NCBI RefSeq assembly: GCF_000013745.1
Contig: NC_007925.1
Location: 1,426,001 to 1,490,000 of the forward strand
Origin: Rhodopseudomonas_A palustris_F
Lineage (GTDB): Bacteria; Pseudomonadota; Alphaproteobacteria; Rhizobiales; Xanthobacteraceae
Direction: 5' to 3'
Length of the DNA: 64,000 nucleotides
Shown one piece after another: positions 41,548 through 49,567 of the stretch. The translations under genes and the position numbers were made by a program. The notes beneath the pieces are model-generated. The model had not been told where the DNA came from, searched no databases, and saw only the letters and a program-made list of their open reading frames with translations. How positions within the stretch are numbered: the first letter of the stretch is position 1; each line of letters starts with the position of its first letter.

Positions 41548-41625
41548 CATCCTTCGAGGCTCGCCCAAGAGGGCGAGCGCCTCAGGATGACGGGGCAATC
41601 ACGCCTCAGGATGACGGGGCAATCA
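41548..41625. repeat. Palindromic repeat family B copy 1, with 24-bp tandem duplication
   Basis: CATCCTTCGAGGCTCGCCC faces GGGCGAGCGCCTCAGGATG, forming one hairpin. The end is then duplicated: the 24 bases 41578-41601 are repeated exactly at 41602-41625. The second unit includes the stop codon of the minus-strand GST gene. Confidence 0.85.
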
Positions 41626-42237
41626 AGCCTTGGGCGGCTGCGAAATCTGCACCGAGGGACGCGTCAGCATCCGTTCGTGAAACGCGTCGAGCTTGGGAAA
41701 CGCCTGGCGCCAATTGCAATCCGCAAACCGCAGGTCGGCATAGCCGAGCACGCAGACGAGCGCGATCTGCGCGAGGTCGAGCGGCGCCGACAATGTTTCG
41801 TCGTGCTGCTCGAAGCGCGCCAAGCCGTTCCACACCCGAGTCCATTGATCATCGTACCAGGCCTGCCATTGCAGCGGCTGCGGCCGCACGAATTTCTCGT
41901 AGCGGCACAGCAGCATCGAATCCAGCATGCCTTGAATGAGCGAGTGATCGCTCTTCACCCGCCAGCGTTCCGGGCCGGACGCCGGGACGAGCTTTCCGCC
42001 GGCAAGTTCGTCGAGATATTCGGCGATCACATAGGAGTCGACCAGCACCTCGCCAGTCTCGAGGATCAGCGCCGGCAGCTTCTTCAGCGGGTTGACGGTG
42101 TGCACATAGTCGTCGTTCGGCTCGCCCGGCACCACCTTGGCCGGAACGAATGCGATGCCGTCGATCAGGCCGAGCTCGATCGCGACGATGCGAACCTTGC
42201 GCGCGAACGGCGAGGTGGGTGAGAACACGAGTTTCAT
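41623..42237 (-). CDS. Glutathione S-transferase family protein
   Basis: A 204-residue GST. The thioredoxin-like N-terminal half has the active-site segment SPTSPFARKVRIVAIELGL and the cis-proline region PLKKLPALI. The glutathione-binding residues are in EVLVDSYVIAEYLDEL, and the all-helical C-terminal half is normal. Serine at SPFARK suggests a beta/theta or DcmA-like type. Substrate unknown. The stop lies in the tandem repeat at 41602-41625. Confidence 0.88.
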   Translation of the reverse strand: MKLVFSPTSPFARKVRIVAIELGLIDGIAFVPAKVVPGEPNDDYVHTVNPLKKLPALILETGEVLVDSYVIAEYLDELAGGKLVPASGPERWRVKSDHSLIQGMLDSMLLCRYEKFVRPQPLQWQAWYDDQWTRVWNGLARFEQHDETLSAPLDLAQIALVCVLGYADLRFADCNWRQAFPKLDAFHERMLTRPSVQISQPPKA

Positions 42238-42351
42238 CGAAAAGGTCCTTGGCGAAGAGAGATCTGCCGAACGGCGCTACGGCGATGGCGCGCGGCTTAA
42301 CGCGCGCTGTGAAAGATGCCGAAGCTTTCGCCGCGTGTCCATCCTCTGAGT

Positions 42352-42491
42352 CGTCATCCTGAGGTGCGAAGCCGCGATAGCGGCGAGCCTCGAAGGATGC
42401 GGCTGCGAGGCGTTGCGGTCGCCTCACTGCCCGCGGCCATCCTTCGAGACGCCCGGCTTCGCTGCGCTCAGCCGGGCTCCTCAGGATGACG
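42352..42491. repeat. Palindromic intergenic repeat, family B copy 2
   Basis: Bounded by CGTCATCCTGAGG (42352-42364) and CCTCAGGATGACG (42479-42491), with CCTCGAAGGATG and CATCCTTCGAGA inside, so two nested hairpins. It shares the CATCCTTCGAG and CTCAGGATGACG words with 41548-41625. It lies between the FAH-family gene and the GST gene. Confidence 0.85.
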
Positions 42492-42557
42492 GCGGTGTTT
42501 GGTTGATCACGCTAGCGGGCAATCAGCAGCAAACGACCACGTTAGCCGCCCTGTGGA

Positions 42558-43400
42558 TCACGCCGCGACGATCTCCTGGCGCTGTTCGCCGAGGCCTTCG
42601 ATACCGAGCGTCACCACGTCGCCGACCTGCAGGAATTTCGGCGGCTTCATGCCCATGCCGACGCCGGGCGGGGTGCCGGTGGTGATGATGTCGCCGGGGT
42701 TGAGCGTCATGATTTCCGACAGATAGGAGACGATCTTCGGCACGTTGAAAATCATGGTCGCCGTCGAGCCGGTCTGGCAGCGCTCACCATTGACGTCGAG
42801 CCACATTGGCAGGCTGTGCACGTCGGCGATCTCGTCCTTGGTCACCAGCCATGGCCCCAGCGGGCCGAAGGTGTCGTGCGATTTGCCCTTGGTCCATTGC
42901 CCGAGCCGCTCCAGCTGGAAGGCGCGCTCGGAGACGTCGTTGCACACCGCGTAGCCGGCGACATAATCAAGCGCCTCGGCCTCGCTGACATATTTGGCGC
43001 GCGTGCCGATCACCACGGCGAGTTCGACCTCCCAATCGAGCTTGGTCGAGCCGCGCGGCTTTTCCACCGCGTCGTTGGGGCCGCACAGCGAGCTGTTGGC
43101 CTTGGTGAACACCACCGGCTCCGACGGGATCGCCATCCCGGCTTCAGCTGCGTGGTCGGCATAGTTCAGGCCGATGGCGATGAATTTCGGCGATCCGCCG
43201 ACCGGCGCGCCGATCCGCGGCTGGCCGGAGACCATCGGCAGGCTTTCGACGTCGAGCTTCGCGAGCTTGGCCAGCGATGACGGCGCAAAGGCGTCGCCGG
43301 CGAGGTCGGGCAGATGCGCCGACAGATCCCGCAATTGGCCGGAGCCGTCGATCAGTCCGGGCTTCTCCTGGCCGAGCGTGCCAAATCGCACAAGTTTCAT
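42558..43400 (-). CDS. Fumarylacetoacetate hydrolase family protein
   Basis: A 280-residue enzyme of the FAH superfamily (hydrolases and decarboxylases of 2-oxo acids and beta-diketones). The N-terminal domain starts MKLVRFGTLGQEKPGLID. The catalytic domain has the metal-binding region NYADHAAEAG, SSLCGPNDAV, LDWEVELAVVIGTRAKYV, and the end loop PGDIITTGTPPGVGMG. The two Glu ligands and the Asp are visible. Exact substrate unknown. Confidence 0.88.
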   Translation of the reverse strand: MKLVRFGTLGQEKPGLIDGSGQLRDLSAHLPDLAGDAFAPSSLAKLAKLDVESLPMVSGQPRIGAPVGGSPKFIAIGLNYADHAAEAGMAIPSEPVVFTKANSSLCGPNDAVEKPRGSTKLDWEVELAVVIGTRAKYVSEAEALDYVAGYAVCNDVSERAFQLERLGQWTKGKSHDTFGPLGPWLVTKDEIADVHSLPMWLDVNGERCQTGSTATMIFNVPKIVSYLSEIMTLNPGDIITTGTPPGVGMGMKPPKFLQVGDVVTLGIEGLGEQRQEIVAA

Positions 43401-43675
43401 GATCCGTTTCCTCTCCAGATACCGCTTATCAACTTCATGACGCAGGGCCGCGGGAAATTCAACCGCGGACTAAATGCCGTCACGCCAGGCGCCGCCGCGC
43501 CCATCGCCGCGATGTTTGTGCCGGCCGCCACCTTGCCGGGCGTTGCCCCGATCCCATGTTCACTGCACCGCGATGCAGCGAAACCGGCGGTCGGCCGGCG
43601 CTGCGCCAGGGATCAACTCGCGACGGCGCGCGTTAGCCGAGCTCAAGATCCGCAACGACAGGCGAGGAGGGCCCG

Positions 43676-44089
43676 ATGCCAGAACTATCGATTTCGACCG
43701 AACAGGTCGGCTTTCTGATCGAAAAGGCGCGCGAGTTCGATGTCAAGGAAGACAATTCCGATCCGGATTCCGGCTCCAACGGCGCCGACGACAACATGGT
43801 CGACGTGCTGGAAGACGACGGCGGCGATCCGGTGGTGCGTGAGATCACCTCCTTCATCAATGCGATGAGCGAGGACGAGCAGATCGATCTGGTGGCGTTG
43901 ATGCGGCTCGGCCGCGGCGACGGCACCATCGAGGAATGGGACGATCTGCGCCGCGAGGCCGCCGACGGCCGCAACAACCGCACCGCGAGCTATCTGCTCG
44001 GCGAGCCGCTGCTCAGCGACTTTCTCGCCGAGGGACTCGATGCCTTCGGCCTGACCTGGAACGACGAGCGCACCACCCCGGTGCGTTGA
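43676..44089 (+). CDS. DUF3775 domain protein
   Basis: A 137-residue acidic protein, MPELSISTEQVGFLIEKAREF, then EDNSDPDSGSN, then EITSFINAMSEDEQIDLVALM, matching the DUF3775 pattern found in alphaproteobacteria. No catalytic motif is known. GGAGG upstream of the ATG. The 275 bases before it (43401-43675) hold nothing recognised. Confidence 0.85.
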   Translation: MPELSISTEQVGFLIEKAREFDVKEDNSDPDSGSNGADDNMVDVLEDDGGDPVVREITSFINAMSEDEQIDLVALMRLGRGDGTIEEWDDLRREAADGRNNRTASYLLGEPLLSDFLAEGLDAFGLTWNDERTTPVR

Positions 44090-44288
44090 GCCGCGCCACG
44101 CGCCGCGCGCCGCGCGCCGCGGCCGGGCTATTCCGCGCCGAGGAAATCCGCGGCGGCAGGCGGTGCGATCCCATCAGCAAATCCCGATTGCGCCTTCGTG
44201 GGCCTCGCCCTCGGGGGCGCTTTGCGTATAATGCCCGCACGCGCCGAAGAGCGCGGCATCACCCAACAAGAAACGGGAGCGAGACATT

Positions 44289-45812
44289 ATGCCGGAGTTC
44301 ATCAGCCTCGACGCGCTGGTCCGCCAAACCGCCGCCGAGGCGCCGCAGCGCAGCGCGGTGATCGATGGCGACCGCACGATCAACTACGCCGAATTCGACG
44401 ACCTGATCGACCGCGTCGCAGCGTCCTTGCAGGCCGACGGCTTGCAGCCGCGCGACGTGATCGCGATCTGCGCGCTGAGTTCGATCGAATATGTCGTGAC
44501 GTTCCTCGGTGCGCTGCGCGCCGGCGTCGCGGTGGCACCGTTGGCGCCGTCGTCCTTGCCGCGGGATTTCGCGGCGATGCTCGAGGATTCCGGCGCCAAG
44601 ATCCTGTTCATGGATGCGACCACCATAGCTGCGATGGGCGACGCCGCGCAGGCGGCGCTGCAAGTGTCGTTCGATGACGCCGGCTGGGGCCGGCCGTTCA
44701 GCGCCTGGTGCGCCGCGCCCGGCAGCAAGCCCAAGCCCATCACCATCGATCCGGAGTGGATCTTCAACATCATCTATTCCTCCGGCACCACAGGAACACC
44801 CAAAGGCATCGTGCACACCCACGAGCTGCGCTGGCGGCAATACGGCCAGATCGATCCGCTCGGCTTCGGCCCCGACGCCGTGACGCTGTTGTCGACGCCG
44901 CTTTATTCCAACACCACGCTGGTGTGCTTCAACCCGACCCTGGCCGGCGGCGGCGGCCTCGTCCTGATGAAGAAATTCGACGCCCGCGGCTTCTTGGAAT
45001 TGAGCGAGACGCATCGCGTCTCCTTCACCATGCTGGTGCCGGTGCAGTATCGCCGCATCATGGCGCTGCCGGATTTCGACCGCTTCGATCTGTCGTCCTA
45101 CAAGATGAAGTTCTGCACCTCGGCGCCGTTCGCGGCCGAGCTCAAGGCCGACATCCTGAAGCGCTGGCCCGGCGGGCTGGTCGAATATTACGGCATGACC
45201 GAAGGCGGCGGCTCCTGCGCGCTGCTCGCGCACGAGCATCCCGACAAGCTCGCCACCGTTGGCCGGCCGATGCCCGGCCACGAAGTGCGGCTGATCGACG
45301 AGGAAGGGCGGCAGGTCGCGGTCGGGCAGATCGGCGAGATCGTCGGCCGCTCGCCGGTGATGATGCAGGGTTATCTCAACCAGCCGGGCAAGACCGCCGA
45401 GACCTTCTGGCACGACGCCGAGGGCAACCGCTTCGTGCGCACCGGCGACATCGGCCGGTTCGACGACGACGGCTTCCTCACCCTGATGGACCGCAAGAAG
45501 GACATGATCATTTCCGGCGGCTTCAACATCTATCCCAGCGACATCGAGGGCGTGCTCGCCGCGCATCCCGACGTCGTCGAGGTGGCGGTGGTCGGCATGC
45601 CGTCGGAGGAATGGGGCGAGACCCCGGTGGCGTTCGTGGTGCTGCGGGCCGACGCGTCGCTCGATGTCGCTGCGTTGAAGGCCTGGACCAACGCTCGGGT
45701 CGGCAAGACCCAGCGGCTCAACGATCTCGTCGTGGTGGAAAGCTTGCCGCGCAGCGCGATCGGCAAGGTGTTGAAGCGCGAATTGCGCGACCTGCGGCAA
45801 GCGGCGCAGTGA
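44289..45812 (+). CDS. Acyl-CoA ligase / AMP-dependent synthetase
   Basis: A 507-residue class I adenylate-forming enzyme that activates a carboxylic acid through acyl-AMP to acyl-CoA. The P-loop is YSSGTTGTPKGIVHTH, motif A5 is YYGMTEGGG, and the hinge and C-terminal domain are TGDIGRFDDDGFLTLMDRKK and IISGGFNIYPSDIE. The catalytic lysine is in RSAIGKVLKREL. The acid substrate cannot be told. TATAAT (44227-44232) is a perfect -10 box without clear -35; GGGAGCGAG precedes the ATG. Confidence 0.9.
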   Translation: MPEFISLDALVRQTAAEAPQRSAVIDGDRTINYAEFDDLIDRVAASLQADGLQPRDVIAICALSSIEYVVTFLGALRAGVAVAPLAPSSLPRDFAAMLEDSGAKILFMDATTIAAMGDAAQAALQVSFDDAGWGRPFSAWCAAPGSKPKPITIDPEWIFNIIYSSGTTGTPKGIVHTHELRWRQYGQIDPLGFGPDAVTLLSTPLYSNTTLVCFNPTLAGGGGLVLMKKFDARGFLELSETHRVSFTMLVPVQYRRIMALPDFDRFDLSSYKMKFCTSAPFAAELKADILKRWPGGLVEYYGMTEGGGSCALLAHEHPDKLATVGRPMPGHEVRLIDEEGRQVAVGQIGEIVGRSPVMMQGYLNQPGKTAETFWHDAEGNRFVRTGDIGRFDDDGFLTLMDRKKDMIISGGFNIYPSDIEGVLAAHPDVVEVAVVGMPSEEWGETPVAFVVLRADASLDVAALKAWTNARVGKTQRLNDLVVVESLPRSAIGKVLKRELRDLRQAAQ

Positions 45813-45888
45813 GGGGAGCTCCGCATGCGCTGAGGCAGCAGCGTCCGGCTGGAAATGCTGCAAATCCGATCAGGCACCTCGCTCAACA

Positions 45889-45978
45889 CGTCATGGCCGG
45901 GCTTGTCCCGGCCATCCACGCCCACGAGCGACGCCTGGCCTGTGTCCGTAGATGGCCGGGACAAGCCCGGCCATGACG
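45889..45978. repeat. Palindromic intergenic repeat, family C
   Basis: CGTCATGGCCGGGCTTGTCC (from 45889) faces GGACAAGCCCGGCCATGACG (to 45978). The arms are complementary over 20 bases, with further pairing inside (CCCGGCCAT / ATGGCCGGG). About 90 bp. A common element of this family of bacteria. Confidence 0.88.
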
Positions 45979-46073
45979 CGGAGAGGTCGCTGGTTTTCGA
46001 TAGGCCGTGGGGGCTGAAGGCCCGGGTCGATTCCTGTCAGACTCAGAACGGTGACGGAGCTCTAGCCATGCCC

Positions 46074-46301
46074 TCAATAATGCGGCGGCGGCTCGTTGCT
46101 CGGCGCCGGCGCGTTGGCCTCGGCCTCCTGCAGCCGGTCGCCGAGCGATTTCACCTGCCGGGTCAGCGCGTCGAGCTGCTGCCACTGCGCGGTGATCGTG
46201 GCGTTCAGCGTCTCGATGGTCTCGTCCTGATAGGCGATGCGGATTTCCAGCGCGTCGATCCGTTCGCTGAGTGACGTGGTGGCAGGGCTGTGGTCAGGCA
46301 T
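46074..46301 (-). CDS. slyX: SlyX family protein
   Basis: A 75-residue coiled-coil protein: LSERIDALEIRIAYQDETIETLN, then TITAQWQQLDALTRQVKSLGDRL, then a Pro-rich tail ending EPPPHY. The QDxTIExLN pattern is that of SlyX. Start ATG 46301 follows a GAGAGC site; upstream in-frame starts are unlikely. Function is not established. Confidence 0.88.
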   Translation of the reverse strand: MPDHSPATTSLSERIDALEIRIAYQDETIETLNATITAQWQQLDALTRQVKSLGDRLQEAEANAPAPSNEPPPHY

Positions 46302-46533
46302 CGGAGCTCTCTGTCGTCGGTGACGTGCAGATGCTGTAGCAGCGCGGCACGGCCCGCGAAACCCGCGCGGGCGCTCGCTTTTGCGGGCGCATGATGTTTG
46401 CCGAACACCGGACTGCCTTGTCCGGATCATGCGCTCCTGCACGCGGTGCGCGCATTTGCCCTGATGCTGCAGGATATGTCATGAAGACCGCCGTCGGCCG
46501 TGCGCGCCGCCAACGAGAAGAGAGATTCAAGGA

Positions 46534-48120
46534 ATGAGGAATTTCCAGTTCGCCGGCCGCTCCACGGTCCATGCCCGCAACGCCATGGTGGCGACCTCGC
46601 ATCCGCAGGCCTCGCTGGCGGCGATCGAGACGCTGCGCGCCGGAGGCAATGCCGCGGATGCCGCGATCGCGGCCAGCGCGCTGCTCGCGGTGATCGAGCC
46701 GCAATCCACCGGCATCGGCGGCGACTGTTTCGCGCTGTATCAGCCCGGTGGGCAAGGCTCGATCGTCTCCTATAACGGCTCCGGCCGGGCGCCGCAGGCC
46801 GCGCACGCCGAATGGTTCGTCGAGCAAGGCATCAACGCCATTCCGCTGACCAGCCCGCACGCGGTGACGATTCCCGGCGCGATCGACGCCTGGGCGACGA
46901 TCTTGCGCGATCACGGCCGGTTCGGGCTCGACACCCTGTTGCAGCCGGCGATCAAGGCCGCCGACGACGGCTATGTGGTGGCGCCGCGCATCGCCTTCGA
47001 CTGGGCCAACGGCTTTGCCAAGCTGAAGAAGGGCGTCAACACCGCGCGCTATCTGCTGCCGCGCGGTGAGGCCGCGGTGACCGGCGACGTGATCCGGCAG
47101 CCGGAATTGGCCGAGACGCTGCGGCTGATCGCCAAGCTCGGCCCAGACGGTTTTTACAAGGGCGCGGTCGCCGAAGACATGGTGGCGACGCTGCGCGGGC
47201 TCGGCGGGCTGCATACGCTGGAAGATTTCGCGACCCACGCGACCGAGACCACCACGCCGATCAGCACCAGCTACAAGGGCCACGACGTCTGGCAGTGCCC
47301 GCCGAACGGCCCCGGCATCACCATGCTGGTGATGCTCAACGTGCTCAGCCTGTTCGATCTCAGCAAATACGCCCCGCTCAGCGTCGAGCGTTTTCATCTC
47401 GAAGCTGAAGCGGCGCGGATCGCCTATCTGATGCGCGAACAGCACATCGGCGATCCCGGCCATGTCGACGTCGACGTGATCCGGATTCTGTCGCGCGAAT
47501 TCGCCGCCGAATATGGCAGCCAGATTAAGATGGACCGGCTGCTCGATCTGCCGAAGGTCTCGCCGCCGATGAATCCGTCGACGGTGTACATCACCGTGGT
47601 CGATCAGGATCGCAACGTCTGCTCGTTCATCAATTCGATCGCGCATTCGTTCGGCTCGGCGATCATCTCGGAAAAGACCGGCGTGCTGCTGCAGAACCGC
47701 GGCGCCGGCTTCCGCGTGCAGCCCGGCCATCCGAACTGCATCGCGCCCGGCAAGCGGCCGCTGCACACCATCATTCCGAGTCTGGCCACCGAAAACGGCC
47801 GCGCCAAATTGTCGTTCGGCGTGATGGGCGGACAGTATCAGCCGGTCGGCCAGGTCCACGTGCTGACCAACATGCTCGACTTCGGGCTCGACATGCAGCA
47901 GGCGATCGACCTGCCGCGCGGGCTGCATTACGAGGGCGTCTATCAGTTGGAAGACGGCGTGCCGGCCGATGTCGTCGATGGCCTGCGCAAGATCGGCCAC
48001 GACATCGCCGGGCTGTCGGTGCCGCACGGCGGCGGCCAGGGCGTCTGGATCGATTGGGAGAAAGGCACGCTCACCGGCGGCTCCGATCCGCGCAAGGACG
48101 GCTGCGCGCTGGGCTATTGA
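46534..48120 (+). CDS. Gamma-glutamyltransferase family protein
   Basis: A 528-residue Ntn-hydrolase precursor expected to self-cleave into large and small subunits. The likely nucleophile is T350 in NPSTVYITVVDQD, seven residues before the aspartate of the family motif TTHxSVVD. The second Thr and the His of that motif are replaced (V, Y), and the oxyanion PGGS motif reads VMGGQYQ. This points to the GGT-like acylase branch rather than classical GGT. No signal peptide is evident, so it may be cytoplasmic. Other family marks are GGNAADAAIAASALL and PQSTGIGGDCFALY. Confidence 0.85.
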   Translation: MRNFQFAGRSTVHARNAMVATSHPQASLAAIETLRAGGNAADAAIAASALLAVIEPQSTGIGGDCFALYQPGGQGSIVSYNGSGRAPQAAHAEWFVEQGINAIPLTSPHAVTIPGAIDAWATILRDHGRFGLDTLLQPAIKAADDGYVVAPRIAFDWANGFAKLKKGVNTARYLLPRGEAAVTGDVIRQPELAETLRLIAKLGPDGFYKGAVAEDMVATLRGLGGLHTLEDFATHATETTTPISTSYKGHDVWQCPPNGPGITMLVMLNVLSLFDLSKYAPLSVERFHLEAEAARIAYLMREQHIGDPGHVDVDVIRILSREFAAEYGSQIKMDRLLDLPKVSPPMNPSTVYITVVDQDRNVCSFINSIAHSFGSAIISEKTGVLLQNRGAGFRVQPGHPNCIAPGKRPLHTIIPSLATENGRAKLSFGVMGGQYQPVGQVHVLTNMLDFGLDMQQAIDLPRGLHYEGVYQLEDGVPADVVDGLRKIGHDIAGLSVPHGGGQGVWIDWEKGTLTGGSDPRKDGCALGY

Positions 48121-48133
48121 TCGTCGATGAAGC

Positions 48134-48269
48134 TGTGCCCCGGACGCGGTGCGTCGCGTCGCACTTGCGGCGAGGCGCACTGCAGATCCGGGGCCGTTAC
48201 GTAACACGGCGCTCGTAACGGTCCCGGCTCGCGTCGCAGCGCAAGGCGCTGCTCCGCGTCCGGGACACG
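48134..48269. repeat. Palindromic intergenic repeat, family D copy 1
   Basis: TGTGCCCCGGACGCGG at the left faces CGCGTCCGGGACACG at the right. The middle contains GATCCGGGGCCGTTACG and CGTAACGGTCCCGGC, able to pair. Closely similar in order to 57995-58133. Confidence 0.85.
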
Positions 48270-48302
48270 AGGCTGTAACGATCAGTAACAACTCCAGACA
48301 TG

Positions 48303-48326
48303 CAAAGACCGGCCTTTCGGCCGGTC
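48303..48326 (-). terminator. csbD terminator
   Basis: The palindrome GACCGGCC-TTTC-GGCCGGTC (48307-48326) gives, on the minus strand, a GC-rich stem followed by TTTG. It lies 34 bases beyond the csbD stop. Typical intrinsic terminator. Confidence 0.8.
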
Positions 48327-48359
48327 CTGCATCGCACTAATAGGCGATCTGACAGTCTA

Positions 48360-48575
48360 TCAGAGCTTCTTGTTGACGAAGTCGGCGCCCTTGTCGGCGG
48401 CGTCCTTGACGGCTTCCTTGGCGTCGCCGACGGCCTTCTGGCCATGGCCCTTGGCTTCCTGCAGCGCGCCTTCGCCCTGCAGACGGTCGTTGCCGACGGC
48501 CTCGCCGACGCCCTGCTTGGCCTTGCCGATGGCTTCGTTGGCGGTGCCCTTGATCTTGTCGGTGGTGCTACCCAT
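48360..48575 (-). CDS. CsbD family stress protein
   Basis: A 71-residue, highly charged protein, MGSTTDKIKGTANEAIGKAKQ, then GVGEAVGNDRLQGEGALQE, then AKGHGQKAVGDAKEAVKDAAD. It follows the CsbD repeat pattern (KIKGxxxxxxGKxK). CsbD is a general-stress protein in Bacillus; CsbD-like proteins in alphaproteobacteria are often under EcfG control. GGAGA lies upstream. Confidence 0.92.
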   Translation of the reverse strand: MGSTTDKIKGTANEAIGKAKQGVGEAVGNDRLQGEGALQEAKGHGQKAVGDAKEAVKDAADKGADFVNKKL

Positions 48576-48730
48576 GAGAAATCTCCTTTGCGTTGGTTGA
48601 TCTTCGCGGGGACAATGGTTGGCGCAAAGATTGGTTCCCGCGGGCTTTCGCAGCGTGCGGGGCGCAGATCGTCACATCGGCGGCATCGACGATCGTCTGG
48701 TCGGTCACAAATAATCACAGAGGAGATAAA

Positions 48731-49240
48731 ATGGCCGCGCCCGATGAGTTCCCCGATCACGCGCACGACGCCGAGAAATGGAAACGCGATGGTGTCCGTG
48801 TGGTGCCCGGCAACCAACTTGATCCCAACGTTCCGTCGACCGCAGGGATGGATCGCAAGGCCGCGATCGATTTCGCCCGGGTCGGCGCGCAGAAGCTCTG
48901 GGCCGGCACGGTGACGATCAAGCCCGACGCCAAGACCGGCGCGCATCATCACGGCCATCTCGAAAGCGTGATCTATGTGGTGCGGGGCAAGGCGCGGATG
49001 CGCTGGGGCGAGCGGCTGCAATTCACCGCCGAAGCCGATCCCGGCGACTTCATCTTCATTCCGCCTTACGTGCCGCACCAGGAAATCAACGCGCTCTCCG
49101 ACCAGGTGTTGGAATGCGTGCGGGTGCGCAGCGACGGCGAAGCCATCGCGATCAACCTCGACATCGAACCGGTGGAGCGACCCGAGACGGTGTTGTGGGT
49201 GGATCCGATCCACCGCGATCCCTCCGATCCCGCCGCGTAG
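48731..49240 (+). CDS. Cupin domain protein
   Basis: A 169-residue single-domain cupin. Motif 1 is GAHHHGHLESVIYVVRGKA, with two His and a Glu to bind metal. Motif 2 is GDFIFIPPYVPHQEIN, with the third His. ATG 48731 has AGAGGAG upstream; an in-frame start at 48593 falls in the divergent promoter region. Enzyme or sugar-binding role unknown. Confidence 0.88.
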   Translation: MAAPDEFPDHAHDAEKWKRDGVRVVPGNQLDPNVPSTAGMDRKAAIDFARVGAQKLWAGTVTIKPDAKTGAHHHGHLESVIYVVRGKARMRWGERLQFTAEADPGDFIFIPPYVPHQEINALSDQVLECVRVRSDGEAIAINLDIEPVERPETVLWVDPIHRDPSDPAA

Positions 49241-49567
49241 CGGCGCCGGCAGGCGTTTCGTGGCATTTTAGCCAAAGCGTTTTTGGCTTGTTAACGGTCC
49301 GCCGGCTTGCTTAGCTCGGGGTCCGGCGATGAAGGTGTTATGCCGGGGCCTTAGGGACTCTGCTGGCCGCCAAATTAACGAAACGGCAGTGGCGCCCGGC
49401 CACAACATCGGGGGCGCAGACCGAAGGTCCGTTGCGATGTTTGGTGACGCCCGCGTGACGTCGATCTCCCCGCGCGGCCGTCGCTCGATCCGTGCTCGCA
49501 AGCCGCCGCGGCACGGAGCAGGTAGCGCAACGATCAGGTTGCCGGCGGTCGAGAGAGCACAGGCGTG
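49241..49567 (+). other. Intergenic region before the hybrid kinase
   Basis: AGCCAAA-GCGT-TTTTGGCT (49270-49288) forms a small hairpin with TTGTT after it, possibly ending the cupin transcript. The rest, about 280 bases, holds no gene I can support. The region just before 49568 gives the kinase promoter, but no clear -35/-10 pair was found. Confidence 0.5.

Noticed and set aside
44093..44120. GCGCCGCGC low-complexity run as a regulatory element
   Set aside because: A simple GC-rich run between genes, with no symmetry to a known signal.
46294..48291. 665-residue minus-strand frame opposite the GGT-like gene
   Set aside because: Shadow frame; overlaps slyX, the GGT-like gene and the family D repeat.
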